64,000 bases of DNA from Natronoglomus mannanivorans (GTDB taxonomy: Archaea; Halobacteriota; Halobacteria; Halobacteriales; Natrialbaceae), in assembly GCA_025517485.1 (NCBI GenBank), contig JAOPKB010000008.1, positions 1 through 64,000 of the forward strand, written 5' to 3'. Each line of letters opens with the position of its first letter. The first letter of the stretch is position 1. The position numbers were made by a program, and so were the translations under genes. The notes below the pieces were generated by a model that saw only the letters and a program-made list of their open reading frames with translations, ran no database searches and had not been told where the DNA came from. This document shows positions 33,338-42,987 of this stretch, piece by piece.

Positions 33338-34456
33338 ATGACGACAAACGAATCACCGACGCAAGTCACAGACACCGACGTCGACGTCGCAGATCCGATC
33401 CTCTCGGTCCGCAACACCTCCGTGACGTTCGACATGGAGCGCGGCGCATCGCGCGTTCTCGACGGCGTCAACATGGATATCGAGCGGAAAGAAATACTCG
33501 GGATCGTCGGCGAGAGCGGCAGCGGCAAGTCGATGTTCGCGTCGGCGCTTCTCGACGCCGTCGTCGACCCCGGCGTGATCGACGGCTCGATCACGTACCA
33601 CCCGACTCCCGAGGAGTCCGTCGACATCCTCGGACTCTCGACGAGGGAACTCAAGAAGTACCGCTGGGCGGAGATTTCGATGGTGTTCCAGGGCGCGATG
33701 AGTTCGTTCAACCCGACGATGAACATGCGCGGGCACTTCGAGGAGACCATCGACGCCCACAACGAGAACTACGAGGAGGGGATGGCTCGAGCGCGGGAAC
33801 TGCTCTCGGACCTCTATCTCGACCCCGACCGCGTCCTCGACGCTCACCCCCACGAGCTGTCGGGCGGCATGAAACAACGGGCGCTCATCGCGCTCAGCAT
33901 GGTGCTCCAGCCGAAGGTGCTCGTGATGGACGAGCCGACGGCCGCACTCGACTTGCTGATGCAGCGGTCGATCCTGCAGTTGCTCCACGAGATCAAAGAG
34001 AAGTACGAGATCACGCTCATCTTCATCACTCACGACCTGCCGCTGGTCGCCGAACTGGCCGACAGACTCGCCGTGATGTACGCCTTCGAGTTCATCGAGG
34101 TCGCGCCGGCGGAGGAAATCCTGCAGAACGCCTCGCATCCGTACACGCGGTCGCTGCTCAACGCGACGCCCAACATGAGTACGCCGATCGAGGAGATGCG
34201 GCCGATCTCGGGGTCGGCGCCGGACCCGGTCGACGTTCCAGAGGGCTGTTCGTATCACCCGCGGTGTCCGCTGGCGACCGAACAGTGTCGGGAGGTCGAT
34301 CCTGACTATCACTCGGTTCGCCACGATCACGAAGCGAAGTGTTTCCACTGGGAACAGGCCGCCGACGCCATTCCGTTCACGTTGCCCCAGCAGCCGGGTG
34401 ACTCTCACTCCGACGCTGACTCCGATGCTGGCGCGGGAACGGGGGTGAACAACTAA
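33338..34456 (+). CDS. ABC importer ATP-binding protein, DppD/OppD type
   Basis: A 372-residue ATPase: Walker A GESGSGKS, signature LSGGMKQR, Walker B VLVMDEPTAALD and the H-loop in LIFITHDLPLVAEL. The oligopeptide-transporter C-terminal region contains CSYHPRCPLATEQC, the four-Cys/iron-sulfur-type motif of this subfamily, and an Asp/Gly-rich tail. It begins 4 bases after the permease stop and its TAATG overlaps the next ATPase gene. Confidence 0.94.
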   Translation: MTTNESPTQVTDTDVDVADPILSVRNTSVTFDMERGASRVLDGVNMDIERKEILGIVGESGSGKSMFASALLDAVVDPGVIDGSITYHPTPEESVDILGLSTRELKKYRWAEISMVFQGAMSSFNPTMNMRGHFEETIDAHNENYEEGMARARELLSDLYLDPDRVLDAHPHELSGGMKQRALIALSMVLQPKVLVMDEPTAALDLLMQRSILQLLHEIKEKYEITLIFITHDLPLVAELADRLAVMYAFEFIEVAPAEEILQNASHPYTRSLLNATPNMSTPIEEMRPISGSAPDPVDVPEGCSYHPRCPLATEQCREVDPDYHSVRHDHEAKCFHWEQAADAIPFTLPQQPGDSHSDADSDAGAGTGVNN

Positions 34457-35598
34457 TGAGTTCGACCGACGACGACGTCGTCCTCTCGATGCAGGACGTC
34501 GAGGTTCACTTCGAGCAATCGACTGGCTTCCTCGACATGTTCTCGGAACCGGACACCGTCAACGCCGTCGACGGCGTCTCGCTCGACATCCACGAGAACG
34601 AAGTGATCGCACTGGTCGGCGAGAGCGGCTGCGGCAAGACGACGCTCGGTAAGACCGCCATCGGCCTTCAACGCCCCACCGGCGGCAGCGTCGAGTACCG
34701 CGGACAGGACATCTGGGAGGCCAAAGACGGCCGCGGTGAGATCGAAATTCCCCACCGGGACATCCGACAGGCCCTCCAGATCATCCACCAGGATCCGGGA
34801 AGTGCGCTCAACCCGAACCGGAAGGTGCTCACCATCCTCGAGTCGCCGCTCAAGAAGTGGCAAAAGCACCTCTCGAAACCGGACCGAATTGCCCGTATTC
34901 TGGGAATGTTAGAGCGCGTCGGGATGGCGCCGCCCGACGACTACGCCTACCGCTACCCACACCAGCTGTCGGGCGGCGAGAAACAGCGCGTCGCGCTCAT
35001 CCGCGCGCTGTTGATGAACCCCGACCTGATCCTCGCCGACGAGGCGATCTCGGCGCTCGACGTCTCCCTGCGTATCGAAATGATGGACCTCCTGCACGAA
35101 CTGCAGGCTCAGTTCAACACGTCGTTTCTGTTCATCTCCCACGACTTCTCGAACGCCCGGTACATCACCGAGAAAGTCGGCGGGCGCATCGGCGTGATGT
35201 ACCTCGGCGAACTGGTCGAGATCGGCTCCGCGAAGGAGATCGCGGAGAACCCACAGCATCCCTACACCAAGGCACTGCGGTGGGCGACGCCCGACTTCCA
35301 GTCGATCGGTCGCACCGATCAGATGCCAATCCGGAAGATCGACATTCCGGACCCGGTCAACCCACCCAGCGGCTGTCGGTTCCACACCCGCTGTCCCGAG
35401 GCCCACGAGACCTGCGCGACGACAGCACCCGACACGTTCGAGGTCACTGAGACCCAGTCGACACGCTGTTTCCGCGTGCTCGAGGACCACGAGTACTGGG
35501 AGAGTCCGGAGATCACGGACGAACCCGAGTCCGAGTCCGATGAGGCAGGGGCAGGGGCCGACGACGCCACCTCCGAATCCGAGGCGGCGGGCGACTGA
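34456..35598 (+). CDS. ABC importer ATP-binding protein, DppF/OppF type
   Basis: A 380-residue ATPase: Walker A GESGCGKT, signature LSGGEKQR, Walker B LILADEAISALD, switch FLFISHDFSNARYI and the Cys-rich C-terminal motif CRFHTRCPEAHETC. The acidic tail (ESESDEAGAGADDATSESEA) is low complexity. The stop of the previous gene overlaps its ATG, so the two ATPases are coupled. It completes a five-component importer. Confidence 0.94.
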   Translation: MSSTDDDVVLSMQDVEVHFEQSTGFLDMFSEPDTVNAVDGVSLDIHENEVIALVGESGCGKTTLGKTAIGLQRPTGGSVEYRGQDIWEAKDGRGEIEIPHRDIRQALQIIHQDPGSALNPNRKVLTILESPLKKWQKHLSKPDRIARILGMLERVGMAPPDDYAYRYPHQLSGGEKQRVALIRALLMNPDLILADEAISALDVSLRIEMMDLLHELQAQFNTSFLFISHDFSNARYITEKVGGRIGVMYLGELVEIGSAKEIAENPQHPYTKALRWATPDFQSIGRTDQMPIRKIDIPDPVNPPSGCRFHTRCPEAHETCATTAPDTFEVTETQSTRCFRVLEDHEYWESPEITDEPESESDEAGAGADDATSESEAAGD

Positions 35599-35667
35599 CA
35601 CCAACACTCACACTGCCCCCTCGGCAGGAACAGGTTTACGGTGATCCGCTCCCTCGAGTAGCCTACG

Positions 35668-35889
35668 ATGTCAGAACGGTTCTGGGAGGTGATGTGTTCG
35701 GTGATCCCACTCTGGGGGATTCTGTTCGGACTGAACGTCGTGTTGCTGGTTTTCGTCGGGCTGTCGCTGTTTCTGACTTCGCCCGAACCGGGGACCTCAC
35801 AGATCATGGTGATCAACGTGGTGCTCATAACCGGCTTTCTCGTGACGCTGGGGTACACGATTCGTCGATGTCGAAGCGGCGAGTTTTGA
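35668..35889 (+). CDS. Small two-helix membrane protein
   Basis: A 73-residue protein with helices VIPLWGILFGLNVVLLVFVG and QIMVINVVLITGFLVTLGYT and a basic tail (IRRCRSGEF). TATA-like GGTTTACGG about 31 bases upstream fits a leaderless start. It sits directly after the importer operon and need not belong to it. The function is unknown. Confidence 0.6.
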   Translation: MSERFWEVMCSVIPLWGILFGLNVVLLVFVGLSLFLTSPEPGTSQIMVINVVLITGFLVTLGYTIRRCRSGEF

Positions 35890-35906
35890 CGGCCGGTTCG
35901 TCGCTG

Positions 35907-35938
35907 GGTTTCTTTTCCTCTCCTCTCCTCTCGAAAAA
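35907..35938. terminator. Bidirectional pyrimidine/A-run terminator region
   Basis: GGGTTTCTTTTCCTC on the plus strand follows the small membrane gene. An A5 run at 35934-35938 gives a T-run for transcripts from the convergent deacetylase gene. Confidence 0.4.
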
Positions 35939-35993
35939 TGGCCTTCAGATCTGGCTACGGGGTCTCTCCGTTTCTCCGAGCGGACTCACTCGA

Positions 35994-36692
35994 TCACTCG
36001 AGGTACTCTACTGACGTCTCGTGTAACTGCGTAAACCCTTCCGCATACGTCGCCCCGGCCTGTCGACCGAGCGTGTGTCCCGTCGCCCGCATGCTCTCGA
36101 CGAAGTCGCTGAACTCCGCGTCGACGCCGCCGTGTTCTTCGAGCCACGCGACCTGCGATTCGTGACAGAGTGCGGCTTCCTCTTTGGTCTCCTGGAACTC
36201 GCTCACGTCGACGATCACCGTCGGCTCGAACGACGACGTCGGCTTCCCGAAGTAGTAGACGTTGTCCGGATCCGTCGGTTCGGCGGCGGTCTCGAGCAAG
36301 GGAAGCGACGCCATGTAGTAGGCGTCGGTCACGAGTCTCGAGGTGGTCCGGTGGTCGGGGTGCATGTCGTCGGCGAAGTGGGTGAGCACGAGGTCCGGGT
36401 CGTACTCTCGGAGGAGATCGACGATCTCGAGGCGGTGCTCGAGGGAGTAGGTGATGCGGCCGTCCCGGTGGTCGAGGAAGGTGACGTCGGCGCCGAGGAC
36501 GTTCGCGGCGGCGCGGGCTTCCGCCTCCCGCGTCTCGGCGACTTCCGCTTGCGTGGTGTCGAAGCCGCCGAACTCGCCGCGGGTCATGTAGGCGATCGTG
36601 ACGTCGTCGCCGCGGGCAGCGTGTTTCGCGAGCGTTCCACCGCAGAAGATCTCCGCGTCGTCGGGGTGTGCGACGATCGCTAGCAGGTCCAT
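35994..36692 (-). CDS. LmbE/PIG-L-family deacetylase (first copy)
   Basis: 232 residues from ATG 36692, supported by a TATA box (CCTATTTG) at 36717-36724. It has the zinc motif AHPDDAEIFCGGTLAKHAAR, then MTRGEFGG and the second zinc His in DDMHPDHRTTSRLV. Family members remove N-acetyl groups from GlcNAc-type sugars or conjugates. In this island it likely de-N-acetylates an imported amino sugar or glycoconjugate. It is divergent from the RidA gene. Confidence 0.9.
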   Translation of the reverse strand: MDLLAIVAHPDDAEIFCGGTLAKHAARGDDVTIAYMTRGEFGGFDTTQAEVAETREAEARAAANVLGADVTFLDHRDGRITYSLEHRLEIVDLLREYDPDLVLTHFADDMHPDHRTTSRLVTDAYYMASLPLLETAAEPTDPDNVYYFGKPTSSFEPTVIVDVSEFQETKEEAALCHESQVAWLEEHGGVDAEFSDFVESMRATGHTLGRQAGATYAEGFTQLHETSVEYLE

Positions 36693-36716
36693 GGGATACG
36701 TTGGCAGGCAGACGCA

Positions 36717-36724
36717 CAAATAGG
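36717..36724 (-). promoter_or_regulatory. TATA box for the LmbE-family gene
   Basis: CCTATTTG on the minus strand, about 28 bases before ATG 36692. It excludes the nine-codon longer frame. Confidence 0.55.
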
Positions 36725-36817
36725 TTTCAGTTTTTCCGTTATCGAGCCCAACCGCGGTGAACCAGACGACGACACCCTATCGGTACAATTAACCGATCGT
36801 GGGACGACCTCCCACCC

Positions 36818-37192
36818 ATGGACGAGATCCAGACAGACGACGCACCGGCAGCGATCGGACCGTACTCTCAGGGCATCCGCGACGGCGACCGCATCTTCGT
36901 CTCCGGACAGGGACCCGTCGACCCCGACAGCGGCGACATCGTCGGTGAGGACATCCGCGAACAGACCGAGCGGACCCTCGAGAACGTCGCCGCGGTGCTC
37001 GAGGCGGCCGACAGCTCCCTCGAAAACGTCGTGAAGGCGACGGTGTTCGTGACGGATATGGACGACTACGAGGACGTCAACGAGGTGTACGCCGAGTACA
37101 TGAGCGAGCCGTTCCCGGCCCGGAGCGCGGTTCAGGTCTCGGAGCTGCCAATCGACATCGGCGTCGAAATCGAGGTCATCGCGACCGTATGA
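36818..37192 (+). CDS. RidA-family enamine/imine deaminase
   Basis: A 124-residue RidA/YjgF protein: APAAIGPYSQGIRDGDRIFV at the N-terminus, TEQTLENV-type helix, VVKATVFVTDMDDYEDVNEV and the substrate-binding Arg in PFPARSAVQVSELP. It hydrolyses reactive enamines/imines released by PLP enzymes such as threonine dehydratase, which this window also encodes. Its TGA overlaps the ATG of the downstream dehydrogenase (ATGA), which shows coupled expression. Confidence 0.93.
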   Translation: MDEIQTDDAPAAIGPYSQGIRDGDRIFVSGQGPVDPDSGDIVGEDIREQTERTLENVAAVLEAADSSLENVVKATVFVTDMDDYEDVNEVYAEYMSEPFPARSAVQVSELPIDIGVEIEVIATV

Positions 37193-38241
37193 GCGGTTCG
37201 AACACGGGCAACCGGACCCAGCAGGCGGTCGTCACCGACGGCACCGGTTCGGCGTGGATGGAAGACCGCGAGATCCCCGAGCCCGAACCGGGCGAGGTGC
37301 TCGTCCGCGTCCGTGCGGTCGGGATCTGCGGAAGCGATATCGGCCTCATCGAGGGCGAGGGCCCGCCGTGGACCGACTACCCAGTCGTCCTCGGCCACGA
37401 GGTCTGCGCCGAGGTCGTCGAACTCGGCGCGGATGTCGACGGCGAGCTTTCGGTCGGCGATCGCGTCGCACTCCACGGCTTCCTCTATTGCGGAACCTGT
37501 GCCCCGTGTCGCGACGGCCGCTACTACCAGTGCGACGACGTCCGGGAGGTCGGCTTCTCGCTCGACGGCGGCTACCGCGAGTACGCCACCTGGCCGGCGT
37601 ACACGCTCACGCCGATCCCCGACGACGTCACCGACCTCGAGGCTTGCCAGATCGACTCTGCGGGCTGTACGCTCCACGCGATGAAGCGCGCCTCGACGTC
37701 GTTCGACGACACCGCGGCCGTGCTCGGCCCGGGCGCACTCGGCCTGTTCGGCGTCCAGTTGCTCCGCGCACAGGGCGTGCGGGATATCGTCCTCACGGGG
37801 ACTCGAGACGAGCGCCTCGAGGCCGGCGAACGCCTCGGCGCCGATTACACGATCAACGTCCGGGAGGAAGACCCGGTCGAGACGTTGCTCGAGTACACCG
37901 ACGGCCGCGGCGTGGACATCTGCGTCGAAGCCGCGGGTGCGGGAGACGTCGTCGACACGTGTCTGCAGAGTACGGCCAAGCAGGGGACCGTCGTCCTCAC
38001 CGGCGTCTTCGGCCAGCGCAAGGAGATCGATCCCGATCCCATCGTGTTGAACGAGCTCACGGTCGTCGGCGGCGTGACGTCGGCCAACGCCACCCAGGAG
38101 ACCATCGAACTGTTCCGCCGGGGTGACCTCACGGTCGACAACGTCGTCACCCACGAGTTCGACTTGGCCGACTACGAGGAGGCGCTCGAGACCGTTCGCG
38201 AACGACGTGACGGCGTGAACAAGGCGGTTTTGCGGCCGTAA
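37189..38241 (+). CDS. Zinc-dependent alcohol/polyol dehydrogenase (MDR)
   Basis: A 350-residue MDR enzyme with a full zinc set: the catalytic Cys in VGICGSDIGLIEG, His-Glu in LGHEVCAEVVELG, and the structural lobe CGTCAPCRDGRYYQC. The Rossmann domain follows (AAVLGPGALGLFGVQLLRAQ). It resembles sorbitol/threonine/galactitol-type dehydrogenases and oxidises a polyol or sugar with NAD(P). Translationally coupled to RidA. The substrate is not predictable. Confidence 0.92.
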   Translation: MSGSNTGNRTQQAVVTDGTGSAWMEDREIPEPEPGEVLVRVRAVGICGSDIGLIEGEGPPWTDYPVVLGHEVCAEVVELGADVDGELSVGDRVALHGFLYCGTCAPCRDGRYYQCDDVREVGFSLDGGYREYATWPAYTLTPIPDDVTDLEACQIDSAGCTLHAMKRASTSFDDTAAVLGPGALGLFGVQLLRAQGVRDIVLTGTRDERLEAGERLGADYTINVREEDPVETLLEYTDGRGVDICVEAAGAGDVVDTCLQSTAKQGTVVLTGVFGQRKEIDPDPIVLNELTVVGGVTSANATQETIELFRRGDLTVDNVVTHEFDLADYEEALETVRERRDGVNKAVLRP

Positions 38242-38443
38242 TCGGCGGCTGCAGTCGGTCGGTTGTCGAACTGATTTGACTTCACTGCAGTTCCAGTTCC
38301 AGTTCTCGTTCCGATTTCGCTCGTCACCGTCGACTCGCCCACCGATTCGGTTTCGCTCACCCCGTCGTCACAGCCGTCCAGACACGCGTGAAACCGACGT
38401 GACCGAGGAAACTACTATGAGAGTGGCCGTCCATCGGTCGTTC

Positions 38444-39451
38444 ATGACACGAATTGCACTCGTCGGAGCCGGAGGGATGGCCGGCGTGTACGCCGACCGG
38501 ATCGACGCCATCGACGGCGCCGACGTCGTCGCCGTCGCCTCCCCCAGCTCCGCCGAATCGTTCGTCGACGAGCGAGTCCCGTCCGCGACCGCCTACGCCG
38601 ACCACGAGCAACTCTGTGCGAACGAAGCCGTCGACGCGGTGGCGGTCCTGACGCCGACGCACACACACCGCGAGATCGTTGCCGACGTCGCCGAACGGGG
38701 GATCGACGTCATCTGCGAGAAACCGCTGGCGCGAACCCTCGAGGACGCTCGCGCGATCCGCGAGGCCGTCGAAGCGTCAGGAATCACGTTCATGACGGCC
38801 CACGCCGTCCGCTTTTTCCCGCAGTACGCCGAGGCCAAAGCGCGCGTCGACGACGGTGCAGTCGGTGAGCCGGGCGTCGCCCGTACGAAGCGGGCATTCG
38901 GCTACGAGGGCGCTCGCGGCTGGTTCGACGATGTGGAGAAAAGCGGCGGCGTCCTGCTGGACCTCGCGATCCACGACTTCGACTACCTCCGCTGGCTGCT
39001 GGGGGACGTTGAGCACGTGTTCACCCGACACACCGACTGGTCCCGAGAGGGAACCAGCGAGGTGTCCCACTCGCTGGTGCGCTTCGAGAGCGGCGCGGTC
39101 GGCCACGTCGAGGCGTGGTGGATCGAAGTGCCGACGATCCCGTTCACCGAAGCCTTCGAGATCGCCGGCGACGAGGGCCACATCGAGTACGACATCGACG
39201 AGGTGGCCCCGATCGAACACTACGGGATGGAGGCCACGAGCGCCCCCCGCGATCCCGTCGGCGACGACCTCCCGCTTCGAAAGGACGGCTACTACCGACA
39301 GCTCGAGCACTTCCTCGACTGTCTCGAGACGGGCTCGGAGCCGCTGGTCTCCGTCGAGGAGGGGATCGAGTCGATGCGCCTCTCGCTCGCGGCGATCGAG
39401 TCGGCCGAACGCGGCGAGCCCGTCGCGCCCGCGGAGGTGAGCGACCGATGA
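38444..39451 (+). CDS. Gfo/Idh/MocA-family oxidoreductase
   Basis: 335 residues from ATG 38444; ATG 38417 is an alternative, but ACTATGAG at about 38411-38419 is placed like a weak TATA for 38444. It has Rossmann TRIALVGAGGMAGVYADRID, the catalytic Lys in VICEKPLARTLEDA and a C-terminal domain with the typical GGVLLDLAIHDFDYLRWLLG (His/Asp). Its TGA overlaps the ATG of the next dehydrogenase. Oxidises or reduces a sugar, cyclitol or derivative. Confidence 0.9.
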   Translation: MTRIALVGAGGMAGVYADRIDAIDGADVVAVASPSSAESFVDERVPSATAYADHEQLCANEAVDAVAVLTPTHTHREIVADVAERGIDVICEKPLARTLEDARAIREAVEASGITFMTAHAVRFFPQYAEAKARVDDGAVGEPGVARTKRAFGYEGARGWFDDVEKSGGVLLDLAIHDFDYLRWLLGDVEHVFTRHTDWSREGTSEVSHSLVRFESGAVGHVEAWWIEVPTIPFTEAFEIAGDEGHIEYDIDEVAPIEHYGMEATSAPRDPVGDDLPLRKDGYYRQLEHFLDCLETGSEPLVSVEEGIESMRLSLAAIESAERGEPVAPAEVSDR

Positions 39452-40449
39452 CGATCCGACTGGGCGTCCTCTCGACGGCCCACCCGCACTGTCACGAGTA
39501 CGTCTCCGCCGTGGGCGAGATCGACGGCGCCGACGTCGTCGCCGTCGCGGACGAGGACGACGAGCGCGGCCGGGAGTTCGCCGACGAACACGGACTCGAG
39601 TACGGCTCGACGGACGAGGTTCTCGAGCGGATCGATGCGGGAGTCGTCTGCGCCGCGAACGTCGACCACGGCGAGTGGGTTCGAGCCGCCGCCGACGCGG
39701 GCGTCGACGTCCTCTGTGAGAAACCGCTCGCGCCGACCGCCGCCGAGGCCGGCGAACTGGTCGACGTCTGCGAGGACGCGGGCGTCACGCTCGCAGTCGC
39801 CATGCCGGTCCGCTTCAGCGAGCCGATCCGACAGGCGAAGGCGGCCCTCGAGGACGGCGCTGTCGGCGAGTTGCAGGCGATCGTCGGGACGAACCTGCTC
39901 CAGCGGATGGCCGGCGGCACCTGGTTTACCGATCCCGATCGCAGCGGCGGTGGAGCGATTATGGATCACTCCGTGCACGTGGTCGATCTCGCCCGCTGGC
40001 TCACCGGACAGGAGGTGACGGAGGTTTACACCGAGACGGGCACTCACTTCTCGGACATCGCGGTCGAGGATATCGACGTCCTCTCGATGGAACTCGCGGA
40101 CGGCACGATCGTCAGTCACGACGGCTCCTGGCGCCAGCCCGACTCGTGGGACTTCTGGGGCGACGTCACGATGCGGCTGATCGGCACCGAGGGCGTCCTC
40201 GAGGTGGACTGCTTCGACCAGACGTTCACCGAGACCCGCGATACGGGCGACGATCCCGGGATGGAGTCGATCTACTGGGGGACGGATATGAACGAGTACC
40301 TGGTTCGCGACTTCGTCGACGCCGTCCGCGACGGAAGCGAGCCCGCGATCCCCGGCGAGGACGGCGTCCGGGAGACTCGAGTAGTCGAGGCCGCTTACGA
40401 GTCGGCGGAGACCGGGATGCCGGTCGAGATCGAGTACGAGCTCGAGTAG
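39448..40449 (+). CDS. Gfo/Idh/MocA-family oxidoreductase
   Basis: 333 residues. ATG 39448 overlaps the previous stop; the long upstream frame is a shadow of the preceding gene. N-terminus IRLGVLSTAHPHCHEYVSAV, catalytic Lys in LCEKPLAPTAAEAG, and GGGAIMDHSVHVVDLARWLT in the C-terminal domain. The GVLSTAHPH start, lacking a perfect GxGxxG, is shared with the enzymes at 14916 and 63626 (GIVGLDTSHAE, GYVGLNHHHTE), suggesting a subfamily with His-rich nucleotide loops. Confidence 0.9.
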   Translation: MTIRLGVLSTAHPHCHEYVSAVGEIDGADVVAVADEDDERGREFADEHGLEYGSTDEVLERIDAGVVCAANVDHGEWVRAAADAGVDVLCEKPLAPTAAEAGELVDVCEDAGVTLAVAMPVRFSEPIRQAKAALEDGAVGELQAIVGTNLLQRMAGGTWFTDPDRSGGGAIMDHSVHVVDLARWLTGQEVTEVYTETGTHFSDIAVEDIDVLSMELADGTIVSHDGSWRQPDSWDFWGDVTMRLIGTEGVLEVDCFDQTFTETRDTGDDPGMESIYWGTDMNEYLVRDFVDAVRDGSEPAIPGEDGVRETRVVEAAYESAETGMPVEIEYELE

Positions 40450-40634
40450 CTGGGTCGGCGTTCTCGAGTCTCGGTCACGCTCGAGCACAATCGCACGCTT
40501 CGATCTCGTTCGAGCGCGAGTGCCCGCTTCGGCCACGCTCGAGTTCGCATCACCACTCGCGGCTCGGTCGTTCCTGTCCATCGAGAGTGGACTGGATCCC
40601 TATCTTGAAGTACCGACGACTCGAGTGTTCTCCC

Positions 40635-41849
40635 GTGTCACCATCCAGTTCCCACCCTCGAGAGACCAGCATCGGACTCGTCGGTGCCGGCCGGCGAGCG
40701 CGGACGCACGTTCGCGAGCTGTTCCGACTCCGGGACCAGGAGTACTTGGGACAGAACCCGGACGACCGGTTGCTGGATCACCCACAGCCGCTGTACGAGA
40801 CGTACGCGGGAACCCGACCGGACTGGGTCGAGGACGTCTCGGATCTGCGGCCGACCGTGACCGCGGTGTTCGATCCCGACGAGGAGGCTCGGGCGACGAC
40901 CGTCGCGCTGTGTCTCGAGTGCGGGGACGGTGCCGGAGCCGACGACCGCGACGAACCCCGCGCGTTCGACGCCTACGAACGGTTCCTCGAGGAGGGCGAG
41001 TACGACGCCGTCGTCGTCTCGTCGCCGAATCACACCCACCTCGACGTCGTTCGCCCGTTGCTCGAGCGCGGTGTGGACGTCCTCTGTGAAAAACCGCTCG
41101 CGACGACGCTCGAGGACCACGACGAACTGGTGGCGCTCGCCTCTCGTTCGGACGGCGTCTTCTACGTCGCGTTCAACATGCGATCGCATCCCTCCTACCG
41201 TCGACTCGCGGACCTCCTCGAGGCGGACGTGATCGGTGAGCTGGGGATGATCTCCTGTCGCGAGGTGCGGATGCCGTTTCCGGACGGCCACTACTACACC
41301 CAGGCCGAGAGCGGCGGGTCGCTGCTCGAGAAGAACTGCCACGACTTCGACCTGATGAACTGGCTGGTCGACGGAGACCCGACTCGCGTCTGCGCCTTCG
41401 GCGGCCAGCACGTCTTCACCGAGAACACCGACGTGAACGACCACGCCGTCGTGATCGTCGAGTACGACAGCGGCGTTCGCGCCAGTTTGGACCTGTGCCT
41501 GTACGCCCCCTACGGCGAGCAGAACCCCGAGTACAGGGGGTACCGAGATTACGTGTTCCGGGGGACGGAGGGAATTCTCGAGGGCGTCCCGGACGGCTCG
41601 AACGCCTGGAAGCTGTACACCCGGCGTCGGCGTGAGACGTTCGAAGCGACCGGCTTCCCGGGCGGCCACGGCGGCGGCGATTACGTCCAGTTGCGCAACT
41701 TCTTGCGGTGTGTCCGAGGTGAGGAGGCGCCACCTGCGACGCCGACGGACGCAAAGAAAGCCGCCGCAATTGCGATCGGCGCCGAGCGGTCCATTCGCGA
41801 CGGGACGATCGTCGAGATCGATTCGAACTACGATCTCCTCTTCGAGTAG
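40635..41849 (+). CDS. Gfo/Idh/MocA-family oxidoreductase, longer form
   Basis: 404 residues from GTG 40635. A weak TATA (CCTATCTTG) near 40600 fits, and the frame continuing upstream is a shadow. Rossmann TSIGLVGAGRRARTHVRELF, catalytic Lys in VLCEKPLATTLEDH, and ESGGSLLEKNCHDFDLMNWL with the C-terminal His/Asp. It is longer than its neighbours because of an N-terminal insert (RLRDQEYLGQNPDDRLLDHP). It may be the dehydrogenase for a bulkier substrate such as a disaccharide. It is convergent with the isomerase at 42017. Confidence 0.9.
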   Translation: MSPSSSHPRETSIGLVGAGRRARTHVRELFRLRDQEYLGQNPDDRLLDHPQPLYETYAGTRPDWVEDVSDLRPTVTAVFDPDEEARATTVALCLECGDGAGADDRDEPRAFDAYERFLEEGEYDAVVVSSPNHTHLDVVRPLLERGVDVLCEKPLATTLEDHDELVALASRSDGVFYVAFNMRSHPSYRRLADLLEADVIGELGMISCREVRMPFPDGHYYTQAESGGSLLEKNCHDFDLMNWLVDGDPTRVCAFGGQHVFTENTDVNDHAVVIVEYDSGVRASLDLCLYAPYGEQNPEYRGYRDYVFRGTEGILEGVPDGSNAWKLYTRRRRETFEATGFPGGHGGGDYVQLRNFLRCVRGEEAPPATPTDAKKAAAIAIGAERSIRDGTIVEIDSNYDLLFE

Positions 41850-42016
41850 TCGCCTTCGCGTCTCTCGAGTTTCTCACATCGACTCCCAACGTGGAGTCGT
41901 TTCGCTCGAACAGTTCTCCGCGAATGGTCTCGTCTTGCTCCGAGCGGAATCCGGGTGCCGACACCGACGTCGCCGCTCGAGTCACTTGCGAGTACGAGTG
42001 AGTGCAACCTGAACGG

Positions 42017-42766
42017 TCAGGACTCGAGTAACTCGCTCATCACGTCTATCGCGTCCACGATCGACGTCGCCGGATCGTCGGTGCGGCCGTTCTCGTAGAT
42101 GAGCCACTCGACGTTGGCAGCGGCGCTCCACTCGACACACGCCCGGAGGTCCACTTCGCCCGAACCGAGTTCCGCGTGGACCGTCTCGTCCGATCCCGGA
42201 ATCGTGTCGGTCAGGTGCACCAGATCGATCCGGTCGGCGTAGCGGTCGATCAGCGCGGCGGGGTCCGCGCCGCCGTAGAAGGCGAGTCCGGTGTCGACCT
42301 CGAGAGCGATCGCACCGTCGCTCAGGTCCGCGAAGACCTCGTATCCCGTCCGATCGCCGAGATCGGTAAACTCGAAGTAGTGATTGTGGTAGTGCAACGT
42401 GAAGCCGTCCTCGGCGAGCCGGTCGGCCAGTTCGGAGAGGTGGGAGACCGCTCTCTCGATCCCCGCCTCGCTCTCGAACGCCTCGGGATCGTAACTCGAG
42501 ATCACGAGCGCCGAACAGTCGAGCGTCCGGTAGATTTCGATCGCCTCCTCGTAGTCGTCCTCGAGCAGTTCGCGATCGACGTGACAGCCCGCGATCTCGA
42601 GCTCTCGCGCTCGTACCTGTTCGAGGAGGTTCGCGGGCGTCGTGTGTCCGAGATCGGGGGTGAATTGGACACCCTCGTAGCCGGCGTCGACGGCGCGGTC
42701 GAGTTTCCGGTCGATGGGTTCCTCGAGCGGGCGAAGCGTGTGCGTCTGCAGTGCGGTTCGCGTCAT
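42017..42766 (-). CDS. Sugar phosphate isomerase/epimerase (xylose isomerase-like)
   Basis: 249 residues from ATG 42766. It has AVDAGYEGVQFTPDLGHTTP, GFTLHYHNHYFEF (metal-site His), IALEVDTGLAFYGG and IDLVHLTDTIPGSDETVHAE. The last two are nearly the same as in the copies at 24022 and 47728, so the three form a paralogous set. Predicted TIM-barrel metal-dependent isomerase/epimerase in the cytoplasm. Divergent from the first beta-helix gene. Confidence 0.87.
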   Translation of the reverse strand: MTRTALQTHTLRPLEEPIDRKLDRAVDAGYEGVQFTPDLGHTTPANLLEQVRARELEIAGCHVDRELLEDDYEEAIEIYRTLDCSALVISSYDPEAFESEAGIERAVSHLSELADRLAEDGFTLHYHNHYFEFTDLGDRTGYEVFADLSDGAIALEVDTGLAFYGGADPAALIDRYADRIDLVHLTDTIPGSDETVHAELGSGEVDLRACVEWSAAANVEWLIYENGRTDDPATSIVDAIDVMSELLES

Positions 42767-42946
42767 AGGCGGTCTTCGCGGTCCCTCGAGTAATGGATTG
42801 TGACTCCGGCACACGGTAGCCGAGTTCGCGTCCGGCCGTACGAGACTCGAGAGGACGGCGACAGTCCGTCACGAGAACGGAGTGATCAGTCGAGGAGTGG
42901 ATCGAGGATAGATCTCTAATTGTAACCAACTGATATTTCCACTAAC

Positions 42947-42954
42947 CTTTATAG
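42947..42954 (+). promoter_or_regulatory. TATA box of beta-helix gene 1
   Basis: CTTTATAG is about 38 bases before ATG 42988. Confidence 0.6.
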
Positions 42955-42987
42955 TCACGTTTGTATACTGGTAACACGGTACACAAG

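Noticed and set aside
38276..38443. Extended N-terminus of the dehydrogenase at 38444
   Set aside because: The in-frame extension is Phe/Arg/Ser-rich, starts with TTG and precedes a clean Rossmann start. It is better read as the gap between genes.
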